A stretch of 64,000 nucleotides of DNA from Kumtagia sp963820075 (GCA_963820075.1 CAWFYS010000009.1:1-64000), one strand, 5' to 3'; shown: positions 10,292 to 18,816, numbered from the stretch's first letter. Numbers and translations: made by a program. Notes: a model not told the origin generated them from the sequence alone.

Positions 10292-11305
10292 TCAGCGAAG
10301 CCGGTTCGCCTTCTCAAGCGCCTGCTTGATCTCGTCGTCGGTCAGTCCGTCGAGGAAATCCTCCATCAGCGGATCGACCAGGCCGGCGCGGCGGGCCAGG
10401 AAGTACCAGGAAGCGGCGGCGATCGTGTCGGGCTCGACGCCGATGCCCTGCATGTAGAGCTTGGCGACCTCGTTCTGCGCCGCGACATTGCCGCCGCTCG
10501 CCGCGCGCAGCAGCCAGGCGAAGCCCTCCGCCCGGCTTTTGTCGCCGCCCCGCCCTTCCATCATCCAGCGGCCGAGGTCGAGTTGCGCCGTATCGTAATT
10601 CTGCCGCGCCGCGAGCAGCAGCCAGCGTCTGGCCTCGTTGTCGTCGGCTTTTTTGCCTCCGACGCCGTTCGCATGGATCTGCGCCATCGCATATTGCGCA
10701 TCGGCAAGCCCGCCTTCCGCGGCCCGCTCGTAGTAGGCGACCGCCTTTTCGAAGCCGCGTCCGTCCGGCTCCTGCTTGACCAGCAACTGGGCAAGGTTGA
10801 ACTGCGCCAGCAGATTGCCGGCCTCGGCCGCGGCCTGCATCAGCGCGAAGGCCGCCTTCTCGTCCTTCTTTACGTAGCGCCCGTCGAGCAGCAGCAGCGC
10901 ATACTGGAACTGCGCTTCCGGAACGCCCTCTTCGGAAGCGCGCTGATACCACGCAGCCGCCTTGGCCTCGTCCTGCCGCATGCCGAGCCCGCGCGACAGG
11001 ATTTCGGCGACCAGCGTCTGCGCCGCCGGGTCGCCGCTCTCGGCGCGCGGCAAGGCGAGATTATAGGCGGTGATGTACAGTCCGCGCTGGAACGCGCCAT
11101 AGGCCTGGTCGGGCTGGCGTGCGCCGAACCGCTCGGGATCGACATGGTTGTCGCGGGTCAGGCCGCCCGAGAAGCGCTCCGGGTCCACGGGACTGGGCAG
11201 CCTCTCGCTTTTCGGCGTATCCACGGCCCCGGCCGGCAGCGCCGCCGCCCAGGCAATCGCCGCCGCGAGCAAACTCTTGACCAAGCGACGCGCCGGTCCC
11301 GACAA
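10292..11305 (-). CDS. secreted Sel1/TPR repeat protein
   Basis: 337 residues. A signal peptide (MSGPARRLVKSLLAAAIAW to AGAVD) is followed by tandem Sel1-like helical repeats from about residue 70 to 310, with units such as AAAWYQRASEEGVPEAQFQ and AVAYYERAAEGGLADAQYA. Such periplasmic proteins usually scaffold envelope or cell-wall complexes. The exact partner is unknown. Its stop and the thiE-like gene's end are 3 nt apart on the same strand, so they may be co-transcribed. Confidence 0.85.
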   Translation of the reverse strand: MSGPARRLVKSLLAAAIAWAAALPAGAVDTPKSERLPSPVDPERFSGGLTRDNHVDPERFGARQPDQAYGAFQRGLYITAYNLALPRAESGDPAAQTLVAEILSRGLGMRQDEAKAAAWYQRASEEGVPEAQFQYALLLLDGRYVKKDEKAAFALMQAAAEAGNLLAQFNLAQLLVKQEPDGRGFEKAVAYYERAAEGGLADAQYAMAQIHANGVGGKKADDNEARRWLLLAARQNYDTAQLDLGRWMMEGRGGDKSRAEGFAWLLRAASGGNVAAQNEVAKLYMQGIGVEPDTIAAASWYFLARRAGLVDPLMEDFLDGLTDDEIKQALEKANRLR

Positions 11306-11308
11306 GGT

Positions 11309-11965
11309 TCAGCCCTCGAGACGCGGCGCGGTCCGGTCGAGTATCGCATTGGCCTCCCGCACGGCCTGCCGAGGGTCGACGCCTTCGCCGAACACGGCAC
11401 TCGAAAGCGCAACGAATTCCACCCCGGTCGCGGCGACCGTCTCCACGGAGGCGAGTTCGGAGCCGCCCAGCACGATGCAGGGTATCTCCACCACATCGGC
11501 CCACCAGGCGCCGAGCGACAGGTTGCGCCGGTGCGGCTCCGGCTTGTTGTCGAAGCCGAAGCGGCCGAAGAAAATATAGTCGGGCTGCATTTCGCCCAGT
11601 TCGAGCGCATCGTCGCGCGTCGTCGCGCCGCCCGCTCCGACGATCATCTTGCCCTGCCAACGTTCCACCGCCTGCCGCAGTTCTTCCTTCTCGCCTGCAG
11701 ATGGATGCCGTCCGCGCCGACCCTGCCGGCGATGCGCGTGTCGTCGGCGATGATCGCGGCGATGCCGGCCTCCTGGGCGATGCGGACGATCGGCGCGGCA
11801 AATTCCTGGAACGCCGCTTCGTCGCCGGGCGAGGGCAGGATGAGCGAGGCGATGTCGCCGCCGGCGACCGCCTCGGCCAGGCGTGGCCCGAAGGTCGCGG
11901 CATTCTCGTCCGGACGGCGCGATCAGCACCACGCGGCAGCGATTGGGAGGCGTTCTGTCGTTCAT
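11309..11965 (-). CDS. thiE: thiamine phosphate synthase-like protein, two frameshifts
   Basis: Read across frames: MNDRTPPNRCRVVLIAP, EAVAGGDIASLIL, RIAQEAGIAAIIADDTRIAG, GADGIHLQ, then GKMIVGAGGATTRDDALELG, PDYIFFGRFG and a final ALSSAVFGEGVDP. This is the ThiE/TenI TIM-barrel fold. ThiE couples HMP-pyrophosphate with thiazole phosphate. The motif set is looser than in bona fide ThiE (no clear thiazole-phosphate SIG loop), so a TenI-like paralogue is possible. Shifts lie near 11910 and 11697. Confidence 0.72.
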   Translation of the reverse strand: MNDRTPPNRCRVVLIAPSGRECRDLRATPGRGGRRRRHRLAHPALARRRSGVPGICRADRPHRPGGRHRRDHRRRHAHRRQGRRGRHPSAGEKEELRQAVERWQGKMIVGAGGATTRDDALELGEMQPDYIFFGRFGFDNKPEPHRRNLSLGAWWADVVEIPCIVLGGSELASVETVAATGVEFVALSSAVFGEGVDPRQAVREANAILDRTAPRLEG

Positions 11966-12100
11966 GCGGGTGCGGAGGCCGTGGAGGGAGCAAACATCAA
12001 ATGTGAGGCAAAGCGGTGTGCCGTGCGATCATGGTTGCAATTTGGCATAGACGACGATGCCCGTTTTGAACAGGCTCCATAGCCAAGCCTGCCGGACCGG

Positions 12101-12160
12101 GCTAAGCAGCTTCGTGTGGCTTCGCCCATGCTTCACCTGCTCCACTGACTGATTTGTCGC
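12101..12160 (+). repeat. dispersed palindromic repeat, partial copy (left half)
   Basis: GCTAAGCAGCTTCGTGTGGC and the following bases match the left part of the fuller copy at 31661-31766 (CTAAGCAGACTTGCGTGGCT...). The right half (TCGGAAAACCGTG...) is missing. It abuts the start of the TauE/SafE gene and may supply its upstream sequence. Confidence 0.6.
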
Positions 12161-12165
12161 GGCCA

Positions 12166-12936
12166 ATGGCGTCTCTCCTCTCCGATCCGTGGTTCTACGC
12201 CGCCGCCGTGCCGGCGGTAATCCTGGTCGGCCTGTCAAAGGGCGGGTTCGGCGGCGCCGTCGGCTTCGTCGGCGTGCCGCTGATGGCGCTGGCGATCCCG
12301 CCGGTGCAGGCCGCGGCGATCCTGCTCCCGATCCTCATCCTGATGGACCTCGTGTCGCTTTGGACCTGGCGCGGCGTCTTCGATCGTGACCTGCTGTGGT
12401 CGATGCTGCCGGGATCGGTTCTCGGCATCGGCGCGGGGTGGCTCACAGCGTCGCTGGTGACTGCCGACATGGTCCGTATGATCGTCGGCGCCGTCGCCGT
12501 TGTATTCGTGTTGCGCTGGGTGTACTTGACACTCCGCCACGGCGACCAGCATTCCGCGCGGCGCAACCCCGTGCTCGCGGCGTTCTGGGGCACGGTGGCC
12601 GGCTTCACCAGCTTCGTCGCGCATGTCGGCGGCCCGCCCTTCCAGGTCTACACCCTGCCGCTGCGCCTCGATCCGAAAGTCCTGACGGGCACCGGCGTCA
12701 TTTTCTTCGCCGTCACCAATGCCATCAAGCTCGTGCCCTATTTCGCGCTCGGCCAGTTCGACACGACCAACCTCGCCGCCTCTGTCGTGCTGATGCCGAT
12801 CGCCCCGCTCGCCACGCTCGCCGGCGCATGGCTGGTGCGCCGAATGCGGCCGGAGATCTTTTATCCGTTCACCTATGTCACGGTGGCGCTGATTGCCGTG
12901 AAGCTGCTGTGGGACGGGATGGCGTCGTTGTTTTGA
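12166..12936 (+). CDS. TauE/SafE family sulfite/anion exporter
   Basis: About 256 residues and roughly eight membrane helices in two homologous halves. The first carries GLSKGGFGGAVGFVGVPLMA, the second GFTSFVAHVGGPPFQVYTLP, which is the duplicated motif of the 4-toluene sulfonate uptake / sulfite exporter (COG0730) family. It probably moves a small sulfur-containing or organic anion across the inner membrane. I prefer ATG 12166; a TTG at 12154 would add four residues. No good ribosome-binding site precedes either. Confidence 0.88.
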   Translation: MASLLSDPWFYAAAVPAVILVGLSKGGFGGAVGFVGVPLMALAIPPVQAAAILLPILILMDLVSLWTWRGVFDRDLLWSMLPGSVLGIGAGWLTASLVTADMVRMIVGAVAVVFVLRWVYLTLRHGDQHSARRNPVLAAFWGTVAGFTSFVAHVGGPPFQVYTLPLRLDPKVLTGTGVIFFAVTNAIKLVPYFALGQFDTTNLAASVVLMPIAPLATLAGAWLVRRMRPEIFYPFTYVTVALIAVKLLWDGMASLF

Positions 12937-12991
12937 TGCCTACCCTACCCTTCCCGCGCAGCAAATTACTTCCGCAAAGACTCGGCGCTCC

Positions 12992-13083
12992 AAGCGGGCT
13001 TGCGTGGCTCGCCTGTTTCGCTGCTTGTCCTGCGACAGGCTTCCATCGGAAAACCGTGGGACAGTTTTGCGAAACCTGCTTAG
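12992..13083 (+). repeat. dispersed palindromic repeat, diverged copy
   Basis: Shares CTTGCGTGGCT, TCGGAAAACCGTG and the terminal AACCTGCTTAG with copies at 31661-31766 and 35366-35436, with several substitutions. Located between the TauE/SafE gene and the acyl-CoA synthetase. Confidence 0.65.
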
Positions 13084-13119
13084 GATTGCGCGACAAAGGA
13101 TTTCGCCCGGAGGGATGCC

Positions 13120-14760
13120 TTGCCCAACATCTATGAGGTCGGCCTCGACCGCAACGCCGCAAACTACCAGCCGCTGACACCGCTTACCCTGCTTGAGCGC
13201 ACCGCCAAGACTTATCCGGACCAGGTCGCGGTGATACATGGCGACTTGCGGCTGACCTATCGCGATTTCTGGCGCCGTTCCCTGCAACTCGCCTCGGCGC
13301 TCGCCAGAACGGGCATCGGCAAGGGCGATACCGTCTCCGTCATGCTTTCCAATACGCCGGCCATGCTGGAAGCGCATTTCGGCGTGCCGATGGTGAAGGC
13401 GGTCCTGCATTCGCTCAACACGCGGCTCGACGCCGCCATCATTGCCTTCCAGCTCGATCATGCCGAATCGAAGGTGCTGATCGTCGACCGCGAGTTCTCG
13501 GGCGTGATGCGCGAGGCGCTGGCGATCGCCAGGGTGAAGCCGCTGGTGATCGACTATGACGATCCGCACTACGCGGCGGATGCCCCCTACCCGAAGGGCG
13601 AGCGGATCGGCTCGCTCGACTACGAAGCCTTCGTGCAGTCCGGCGACCCCGATTTCGCATGGTCCATGCCCGACCACGAATGGGACGCCATCTCGCTCAA
13701 CTACACGTCGGGCACGACCGGCAACCCGAAGGGCGTCGTCTACCACCATCGCGGCGCCGCGCTGATGGCCCATACCAACACCATCCACGCCGGCATGGGC
13801 AAGCATCCCGTCTATCTGTGGACGCTGCCGATGTTCCACTGCAACGGCTGGTGCTTCCCCTGGACGCTCGCCGTGCAGGCGGGAACGCATGTGTGCCTGC
13901 GCTGGGTGCGCGCCAAGGCCATGTACGACGCCATCGCCGACCTCGGCGTGACCCATCTGTGCGGGGCGCCGATCGTCATGTCGACGCTGATCAACGCGGC
14001 GGAAGAGGACAAGCGCGCGTTTGCGCAGACCGTCACCTTCAACACGGCCGCCGCGCCGCCGCCGGAAGCCGTGCTTTCCGGCATGGCCGATGCCGGGTTC
14101 GCGGTTACGCATCTTTATGGCCTCACCGAAACCTACGGTCCGGCCGTGGTCAACGAATGGCATGGCGAGTGGGACAAGCTGGACCGGGATGCGCGCACGG
14201 CCAAGAAGGCGCGGCAGGGCGTGCGCTATGCGTCACTGGAGGGCCTGACGGTGATGGACCCGGCCACCATGCGGGAAACGCCCGCCGACGGAGATACGAT
14301 CGGCGAAGTCATGTTCCGCGGCAACATCGTCATGAAGGGCTATCTCAAGAACCTGCCGGCCACCGAAGAAGCCTTCGCCGGCGGCTGGTTCCATTCCGGC
14401 GATCTCGGCGTGGTCCACCCCGACGGCTACATCCAGCTCAAGGACCGCTCCAAGGACATCATCATCTCAGGGGGCGAGAACATATCTTCCATCGAGGTCG
14501 AGGATGCGCTCTACAGGCACCCGGCCGTCGCGTCCTGCGGCGTGGTTGCCCGCGCCGATGACAGATGGGGCGAAGTGCCGGTCGCCTATGTCGAACTGAA
14601 GCCTGGCCGGACGGCCACCGAGGCCGGGATCATCGAGCACTGCCGGACCCTTCTGGCGCGGTTCAAGGTGCCGAAGCGCGTGTTCTTCGCCGACATCCCG
14701 AAAACCTCGACGGGCAAGATCCAGAAGTTCCGCTTGCGCGAAATGGCCAGAAACGGCTGA
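13120..14760 (+). CDS. AMP-forming acyl-CoA synthetase (fatty-acid/AlkK-like)
   Basis: 546 residues of the ANL superfamily. It has the ATP-binding loop YTSGTTGNPKGVVYHH, the A5 motif YGLTETYGPAV, the hinge GWFHSGDLGVVHPDGYIQLK, then DRSKDIIISGGENISS and the C-terminal catalytic Lys in KTSTGKIQKF. It activates a carboxylic acid to acyl-AMP and then acyl-CoA. The chain length cannot be told; the overall look is that of medium/long-chain or branched acid enzymes. The TTG start at 13120 is supported by GGAGGG six bases upstream. Confidence 0.9.
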   Translation: MPNIYEVGLDRNAANYQPLTPLTLLERTAKTYPDQVAVIHGDLRLTYRDFWRRSLQLASALARTGIGKGDTVSVMLSNTPAMLEAHFGVPMVKAVLHSLNTRLDAAIIAFQLDHAESKVLIVDREFSGVMREALAIARVKPLVIDYDDPHYAADAPYPKGERIGSLDYEAFVQSGDPDFAWSMPDHEWDAISLNYTSGTTGNPKGVVYHHRGAALMAHTNTIHAGMGKHPVYLWTLPMFHCNGWCFPWTLAVQAGTHVCLRWVRAKAMYDAIADLGVTHLCGAPIVMSTLINAAEEDKRAFAQTVTFNTAAAPPPEAVLSGMADAGFAVTHLYGLTETYGPAVVNEWHGEWDKLDRDARTAKKARQGVRYASLEGLTVMDPATMRETPADGDTIGEVMFRGNIVMKGYLKNLPATEEAFAGGWFHSGDLGVVHPDGYIQLKDRSKDIIISGGENISSIEVEDALYRHPAVASCGVVARADDRWGEVPVAYVELKPGRTATEAGIIEHCRTLLARFKVPKRVFFADIPKTSTGKIQKFRLREMARNG

Positions 14761-14898
14761 CAGCGGCAATGTAACGCCGCGTTTCCATGCCAGCGCGCCG
14801 TCGACATGCGTCGGAAACAGGACCGGTGTCTAACAAGGCAAAGCCGGCCGCGAACCTTCCCGCGGCGGCGTTCCTGTTCTTCAACCGGAGAGGACGCG

Positions 14899-15348
14899 AT
14901 GCAAGGCGTTGCACGGAACTTCTTTGCCCTGGCCATTCTTTACGCGATTTGCGGCATGGCGCTTGGCCTAAACATGTCGATGACGCACGATCATTCGCAA
15001 ATGCCGGTCCACGCCCACACCATGGTCGCGGGATGGCTGATGTCGGCGGTATTTGCGTTCTTCTATCACCTGGTTCCGGCGGCCCGCCTGTCGCGCCTGG
15101 CATCGGTGCATTTCTGGCTGCAGGCGGTCAGCGGCATTATCCTGCTCGTCGGCCTCTTTTTCCTGCTTGAGGGCAACGCGGCGATAGAGCCGCTCGTGGC
15201 CTTCTCATCGATGGGCTTTTACGCGGGCATGCTGCTGTTTGCCTACATCGCGATCAGGGCCATGTATGGGCCGTCCGCCTCGCGCGCGGATGCCTATTAC
15301 GACGCCGCGGCCGCCGCGGGATCGCTAGGAAACAATCCGGCTCGTTAA
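14899..15348 (+). CDS. four-helix membrane protein resembling a fragment of haem-copper oxidase subunit I
   Basis: 149 residues starting MQGVARNFFALAILYAICGM, with four hydrophobic segments (about 7-27, 44-65, 75-97 and 105-130). Histidines cluster in HDHSQMPVHAHTM and FYHLV and near the start of helix 3 (HFWLQAV). These resemble the haem-ligand helices of cytochrome oxidase subunit I/NorB-like small proteins found in rhizobia, but I cannot assign a role. GGAGAGG precedes ATG 14899. The stop overlaps the CtrA-type box that precedes the small RNA. Confidence 0.6.
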   Translation: MQGVARNFFALAILYAICGMALGLNMSMTHDHSQMPVHAHTMVAGWLMSAVFAFFYHLVPAARLSRLASVHFWLQAVSGIILLVGLFFLLEGNAAIEPLVAFSSMGFYAGMLLFAYIAIRAMYGPSASRADAYYDAAAAAGSLGNNPAR

Positions 15349-15359
15349 GTGATCATTAA
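15345..15359 (+). promoter_or_regulatory. CtrA-type box TTAA-N7-TTAA before the small RNA
   Basis: TTAAGTGATCATTAA fits the alphaproteobacterial CtrA consensus exactly. A candidate -10 hexamer GATTAT lies at 15371-15376. With normal spacing the -35 region (about 15348-15353) falls inside the box, the usual arrangement at CtrA-activated promoters. Confidence 0.6.
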
Positions 15360-15377
15360 GCATTTCCGCTGATTATT

Positions 15378-15478
15378 GGGGGTATCCAGCTAGCTGGATT
15401 CTTACCTAGTGGTTGGAGCCACTTCGTTTGACGCCTCCCTGTTAACTCTCGAGAGCCGCTTCCAGCGGCTCTTTTTTT
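15378..15478 (+). ncRNA. small RNA, probable AbcR / alpha-r15 family
   Basis: About 100 nt with three hairpins in series: ATCCAG-CTAG-CTGGAT (15384-15399), GTGG-TTGGAG-CCAC (15409-15422) and a GC-rich terminator with seven Ts (15453-15478). Between hairpins 2 and 3 lies an unpaired CGCCTCCC (15432-15439), an anti-Shine-Dalgarno stretch. Three hairpins with an exposed CUCCC before the terminator is the architecture I recall for the Hfq-dependent AbcR RNAs of rhizobia, which repress ABC-transporter mRNAs. The family name is from memory of the layout, not an alignment. Confidence 0.6.
15453..15478 (+). terminator. Rho-independent terminator of the small RNA
   Basis: GAGCCGC-TTCCA-GCGGCTC, a perfect 7-bp stem, followed by TTTTTTT. 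Confidence 0.9.
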
Positions 15479-15501
15479 GCGCGGCCCAGGTCGCCTGTGG
15501 G

Positions 15502-15774
15502 TTAACCCGCATTTCTCGCACTGGACATGGCCTGCGCCGGTTCAAGAAGTCGACAGGGCAGGAGCCGCGCGCCGAGCGATGCGGGACATCGGGCAAGCGC
15601 GGCGACACACCCTGTCGACTTCTTCAACCGGCCCATGGGGTTGCCTTTCGGCGGGCATCTGCGGCGTCGGGCGGCTCAACCGTATGTCTCTATACGCATT
15701 TCGCCGCCCGACGCCGTATCTGCCGCGCCGAAAGAGCAACGCAGGCCATGTCCAGTGTGAGAAACGCGGGTTAA
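15502..15774. mobile_element. MITE-like cloverleaf element, copy 1, with TTAA flanks
   Basis: The core 15506-15770 starts CCCGC and ends GCGGG. Its 31-bp terminal inverted repeats agree at 29 positions; both contain CTGGACATGGCCTGCG. Inside are two more inverted repeats: 15537-15558 with 15610-15631 (21 of 22 match) and about 15645-15674 with 15703-15734. The single strand could fold as a three-way junction. It is flanked on both sides by TTAA, as expected for a 4-bp target duplication. No protein is encoded. A second copy lies at 40571-40844. Confidence 0.8.
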
Positions 15775-15785
15775 CCCTTCATTAA
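15771..15785 (+). promoter_or_regulatory. CtrA-type box TTAA-N7-TTAA upstream of rcdA
   Basis: TTAACCCTTCATTAA fits the CtrA consensus. It lies 147 bp before the rcdA start, and its left half-site is the right-hand TTAA flank of the MITE-like element. Confidence 0.55.
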
Positions 15786-15931
15786 ACACGTCCTTGCGTT
15801 CAACGGCGCGGCGGAGCATCTTCCACGGGCGAGAGGAATCGGCAAGAAAGAGCGTCGGCAGGGAGAGGGCAACCCTCCAAGCCGGCTTTTAGTGTCGGGC
15901 CTTCGGCGCCGGAGAACGGATCGGAGGCTCC

Positions 15932-16451
15932 ATGGAAATCAGACAACCCATCAAGCTTGCCGAACGACGGATCTTCTCCGATTCCTTCAAGCCGCTCTAC
16001 AATGAAGGCATGAGCCTGGTGGAACGCACCGCCGAATATCTCGACGGTCCAGGACGGGCGGAAGCGCGCAAGCTTTCGCGCGCCGCCGCGACGCTCTACT
16101 GCCGCCGAATCGATGCGGCTCACGACCCGCCTGATGCAGATTGCTTCATGGCTGCTCCTGCAGCGCGCCGGCAATTCGGGCGAGATGACGCGCGACCAGG
16201 TCGCCGCCGAGAAGTCGAAGGTACGGCTCGACACGGCTTCGGCGCCGGAAGACGCCAAAGGCTGGGACGAGTTGCCGGAAGGCTTCCTGGCCCTGGTCCG
16301 CCAATCGCTCAGCCTGCAGAACCTCGTGCGGCGGATGGACGAGGAGATTTACGCAAGCAAGCCCAGCGGCCAGGATGGGCCGTCGCCGCGCCGCGGCAAT
16401 CCGGTGTCCGATCAGATCAGCCTGCTCAATACCGCCTTCGCGCGCGGCTGA
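15932..16451 (+). CDS. rcdA: RcdA / DUF1465 regulator of CtrA degradation, one frameshift
   Basis: MEIRQPIKLAERRIFSDSF, LYNEGMSLVERTAEYLDGPG, then after a shift near 16105 MRLTTRLMQIASWLLLQRAG, ELPEGFLALVRQSLSLQN and RRMDEEIYA. This is the DUF1465 family, whose Caulobacter member RcdA is the adaptor that delivers CtrA and other cell-cycle substrates to ClpXP. Length is about 172 residues, as expected. Start ATG 15932. A CtrA-type box upstream fits cell-cycle feedback (inference). Confidence 0.82.
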
Positions 16452-16518
16452 CGCGTATTTGTTTTCGTTTCGTTCACATTTGCCTGACATGAAGGCCGCG
16501 AAGGGATAGGCTTCGGGC

Positions 16519-17031
16519 ATGCAGGAAACGATTCGTATTATCGGCATCGATCCGGGATTGCGCCGAACCGGCTGGGGCCTCATCGAGGCGCGCGGCAATG
16601 CGCTGCGCTTCATTGCATCGGGAACCGTGTGCTCCGACGAGAAGGCCACGCTTGCCGACCGGCTCTGCCAGCTTCACGACGGGCTCTGCGCCGTGCTCGA
16701 AGCCCATCGTCCCCACGAGGCGGCAGTCGAGGCGACTTTCGTCAACAAGGATGCGACGGCGACGCTGAAACTCGGGCAGGCGCGCGGCATCGCGATGCTG
16801 GTGCCGGCGCGGGCCGGCCTCGCCGTCGCCGAATATGCCCCCAACGCGGTGAAGAAGGCCGTCATCGGCGTCGGCCATGGCGACAAGAGGCAGATCAACA
16901 TGATGGTCAGGGTGCTCCTGCCCAAGGCGTCCTTCGAGGGCGCCGACGCGGCCGACGCGCTGGCGCTCGCAATCTGCCACGCCCACCACCGCCAGGGCCT
17001 CGGCGCGAGGCTGGCGGCGCTTGTGCAATGA
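16519..17031 (+). CDS. ruvC: Holliday junction resolvase RuvC
   Basis: 170 residues. Acidic catalytic residues are visible in IGIDPGLRRTGWG (Asp), EATFVNKDATATLKLGQARG (Glu) and GADAADALALAICHAH (Asp). RuvC cleaves Holliday junctions as a dimer after RuvAB branch migration. ruvA follows 32 nt downstream in the conserved ruvCAB order. Confidence 0.97.
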   Translation: MQETIRIIGIDPGLRRTGWGLIEARGNALRFIASGTVCSDEKATLADRLCQLHDGLCAVLEAHRPHEAAVEATFVNKDATATLKLGQARGIAMLVPARAGLAVAEYAPNAVKKAVIGVGHGDKRQINMMVRVLLPKASFEGADAADALALAICHAHHRQGLGARLAALVQ

Positions 17032-17063
17032 GGGGCCACGGGGCGGTATGTTGAGGGTCGTGA

Positions 17064-17684
17064 ATGATCGGTAAGCTCAAGGGTACCGTCGAGGAGGTCG
17101 GCGAGGATTTCTGCGTGGTCGACGTGCACGGCGTCGGCTACGTCGCCTACTGCTCCTCCCGCACGCTCGCCGCGCTGCCCGGTTCCGGCGAGGCGGTGAC
17201 ACTGTTCATCGAGACCTATGTGCGCGAGGACATGATCCGTCTTTACGGCTTCCGCACCAATCTCGAGCGGGAATGGTTCCGGCTGCTGATGAACAATGTG
17301 CAGGGCGTCGGCGCCAAGGTCGCCCTGGCTATACTTTCGACCCTCGAGCCGTCCGATCTTGCCAACGCCATCGCGCTGCGCGACATCGCGATGGTCAGCC
17401 GCGCGCCGGGTGTGGGCAAGAAGGTGGCCGAGCGCATCGTGACCGAGTTGAAGAGCAAGGCGCCGGCTTTCGCCGGAGCCGCGTCCGGCACGATCGGCCT
17501 GAAGCAGGAACTCGGCGAGGGCGTCGCCCCTGCCCCTGTCGCCGATGCCGTCTCGGCCCTCACCAATCTCGGCTATTCGCGCGACGTTGCCGCCAACGCG
17601 GTGGCCGCCGCGCTGAAGAACGCCGGCGAGGGCGCCAACTCAGCCCGGCTCATCCGGCTGGGACTGAAGGAACTGGCGCGGTGA
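17064..17684 (+). CDS. ruvA: Holliday junction DNA helicase subunit RuvA
   Basis: 206 residues. The N-terminal OB fold is MIGKLKGTVEEVGEDFCVVD and on; helix-hairpin-helix motifs are VQGVGAKVALAIL and APGVGKKVAERIV; the C-terminal RuvB-binding domain holds DAVSALTNLGYSRDVAANAV. RuvA tetramers bind the junction and recruit RuvB. Confidence 0.97.
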   Translation: MIGKLKGTVEEVGEDFCVVDVHGVGYVAYCSSRTLAALPGSGEAVTLFIETYVREDMIRLYGFRTNLEREWFRLLMNNVQGVGAKVALAILSTLEPSDLANAIALRDIAMVSRAPGVGKKVAERIVTELKSKAPAFAGAASGTIGLKQELGEGVAPAPVADAVSALTNLGYSRDVAANAVAAALKNAGEGANSARLIRLGLKELAR

Positions 17685-17778
17685 TCCTTGCCGGCGTAGA
17701 ACATCCGCAGGCGGCAGGCCGCTCCGATGCGGCCAATCAGGACCGGTTCGCCGCGAACCCCGACATGGAACCGCGCTC

Positions 17779-18816
17779 GTGAACCAGCCTGCCCGCATCA
17801 TCTCCCCGGACAAGCGCGGCGAGGACGCCGATGCCAGCCTGCGCCCGCAGACCCTCGGCGAGTTTGTCGGCCAGGCGGACGCGCGCGCCAATCTGAAAGT
17901 CTTCATCGAGGCGGCAAAGGGGCGCGGCGAGGCGCTGGACCACGTCCTGTTCGTCGGCCCGCCGGGTCTCGGCAAGACGACGCTGGCCCAGATCATGGCG
18001 CGCGAGCTCGGCGTCAATTTCCGCTCGACCTCCGGGCCGGTGATCGCCAAGGCGGGCGACCTTGCCGCATTGCTGACCAACCTCGAAGAGCGCGACGTCC
18101 TGTTCATCGACGAGATCCACAGGCTGAGCCCGGCGGTCGAGGAGATCCTCTACCCCGCCATGGAGGATTTCCAGCTCGACCTGATCATCGGCGAAGGTCC
18201 GGCGGCGCGGTCGGTAAAGATCGAGCTGGCCAAGTTCACCCTTGTCGCGGCGACCACCCGCCTCGGCCTGCTTACCAATCCGCTGCGCGACCGTTTCGGC
18301 ATTCCGATACGGCTCAACTTCTACACCGTGGAGGAACTGGAGATGATCGTGCGGCGCGGCGCCCGCATCCTGCAGATGCCGATGGCCGAGGACGGCGCGC
18401 ATGAGATTGCCCGGCGCGCCCGAGGCACGCCGCGTATCGCCGGCCGGCTGCTCAGGCGCGTGCGCGATTTCGCCAGCGTCGCAGGCGCCGAGCGCGTGTC
18501 GCGCGCCGTCGCCGACGAGGCGCTGCGCCGGCTCGACGTCGACGCGCTTGGCCTCGACCAGCTCGACCGCCGCTATCTTTCGATGATTGCCAATAATTTC
18601 GGCGGCGGACCGGTCGGCATCGAGACGATCTCCGCCGGCCTTTCGGAACCGCGCGACGCGATCGAGGACATCATCGAACCCTATCTCATCCAGCAGGGTT
18701 TCATCCAGCGCACGCCGCGCGGCCGCGTGCTGACCGCCAATGCCTGGCGCCACCTCGGGCTGGAAGCGCCGCGCGATCTCGCTTTGCAGCAGATCAGCCT
18801 GTTCCAGGAGGAATGA
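17779..18816 (+). CDS. ruvB: Holliday junction branch-migration ATPase RuvB
   Basis: 345 residues. Walker A GPPGLGKTTLAQ, Walker B LFIDEIHRLSP, sensor motif AATTRLGLLTNPLRDRFG, arginine finger in GPAARSVK and the C-terminal winged helix (RTPRGRVLTANAWRHLGL). The GTG at 17779 is the start that gives the family's N-terminus (residues 2-5 NQPA). The stop overlaps a short reading frame at 18813. Confidence 0.96.
   Translation: MNQPARIISPDKRGEDADASLRPQTLGEFVGQADARANLKVFIEAAKGRGEALDHVLFVGPPGLGKTTLAQIMARELGVNFRSTSGPVIAKAGDLAALLTNLEERDVLFIDEIHRLSPAVEEILYPAMEDFQLDLIIGEGPAARSVKIELAKFTLVAATTRLGLLTNPLRDRFGIPIRLNFYTVEELEMIVRRGARILQMPMAEDGAHEIARRARGTPRIAGRLLRRVRDFASVAGAERVSRAVADEALRRLDVDALGLDQLDRRYLSMIANNFGGGPVGIETISAGLSEPRDAIEDIIEPYLIQQGFIQRTPRGRVLTANAWRHLGLEAPRDLALQQISLFQEE

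Noticed and set aside
12940..14163. A 407-codon minus frame
   Set aside because: Antisense to the acyl-CoA synthetase, whose plus frame has all family motifs.
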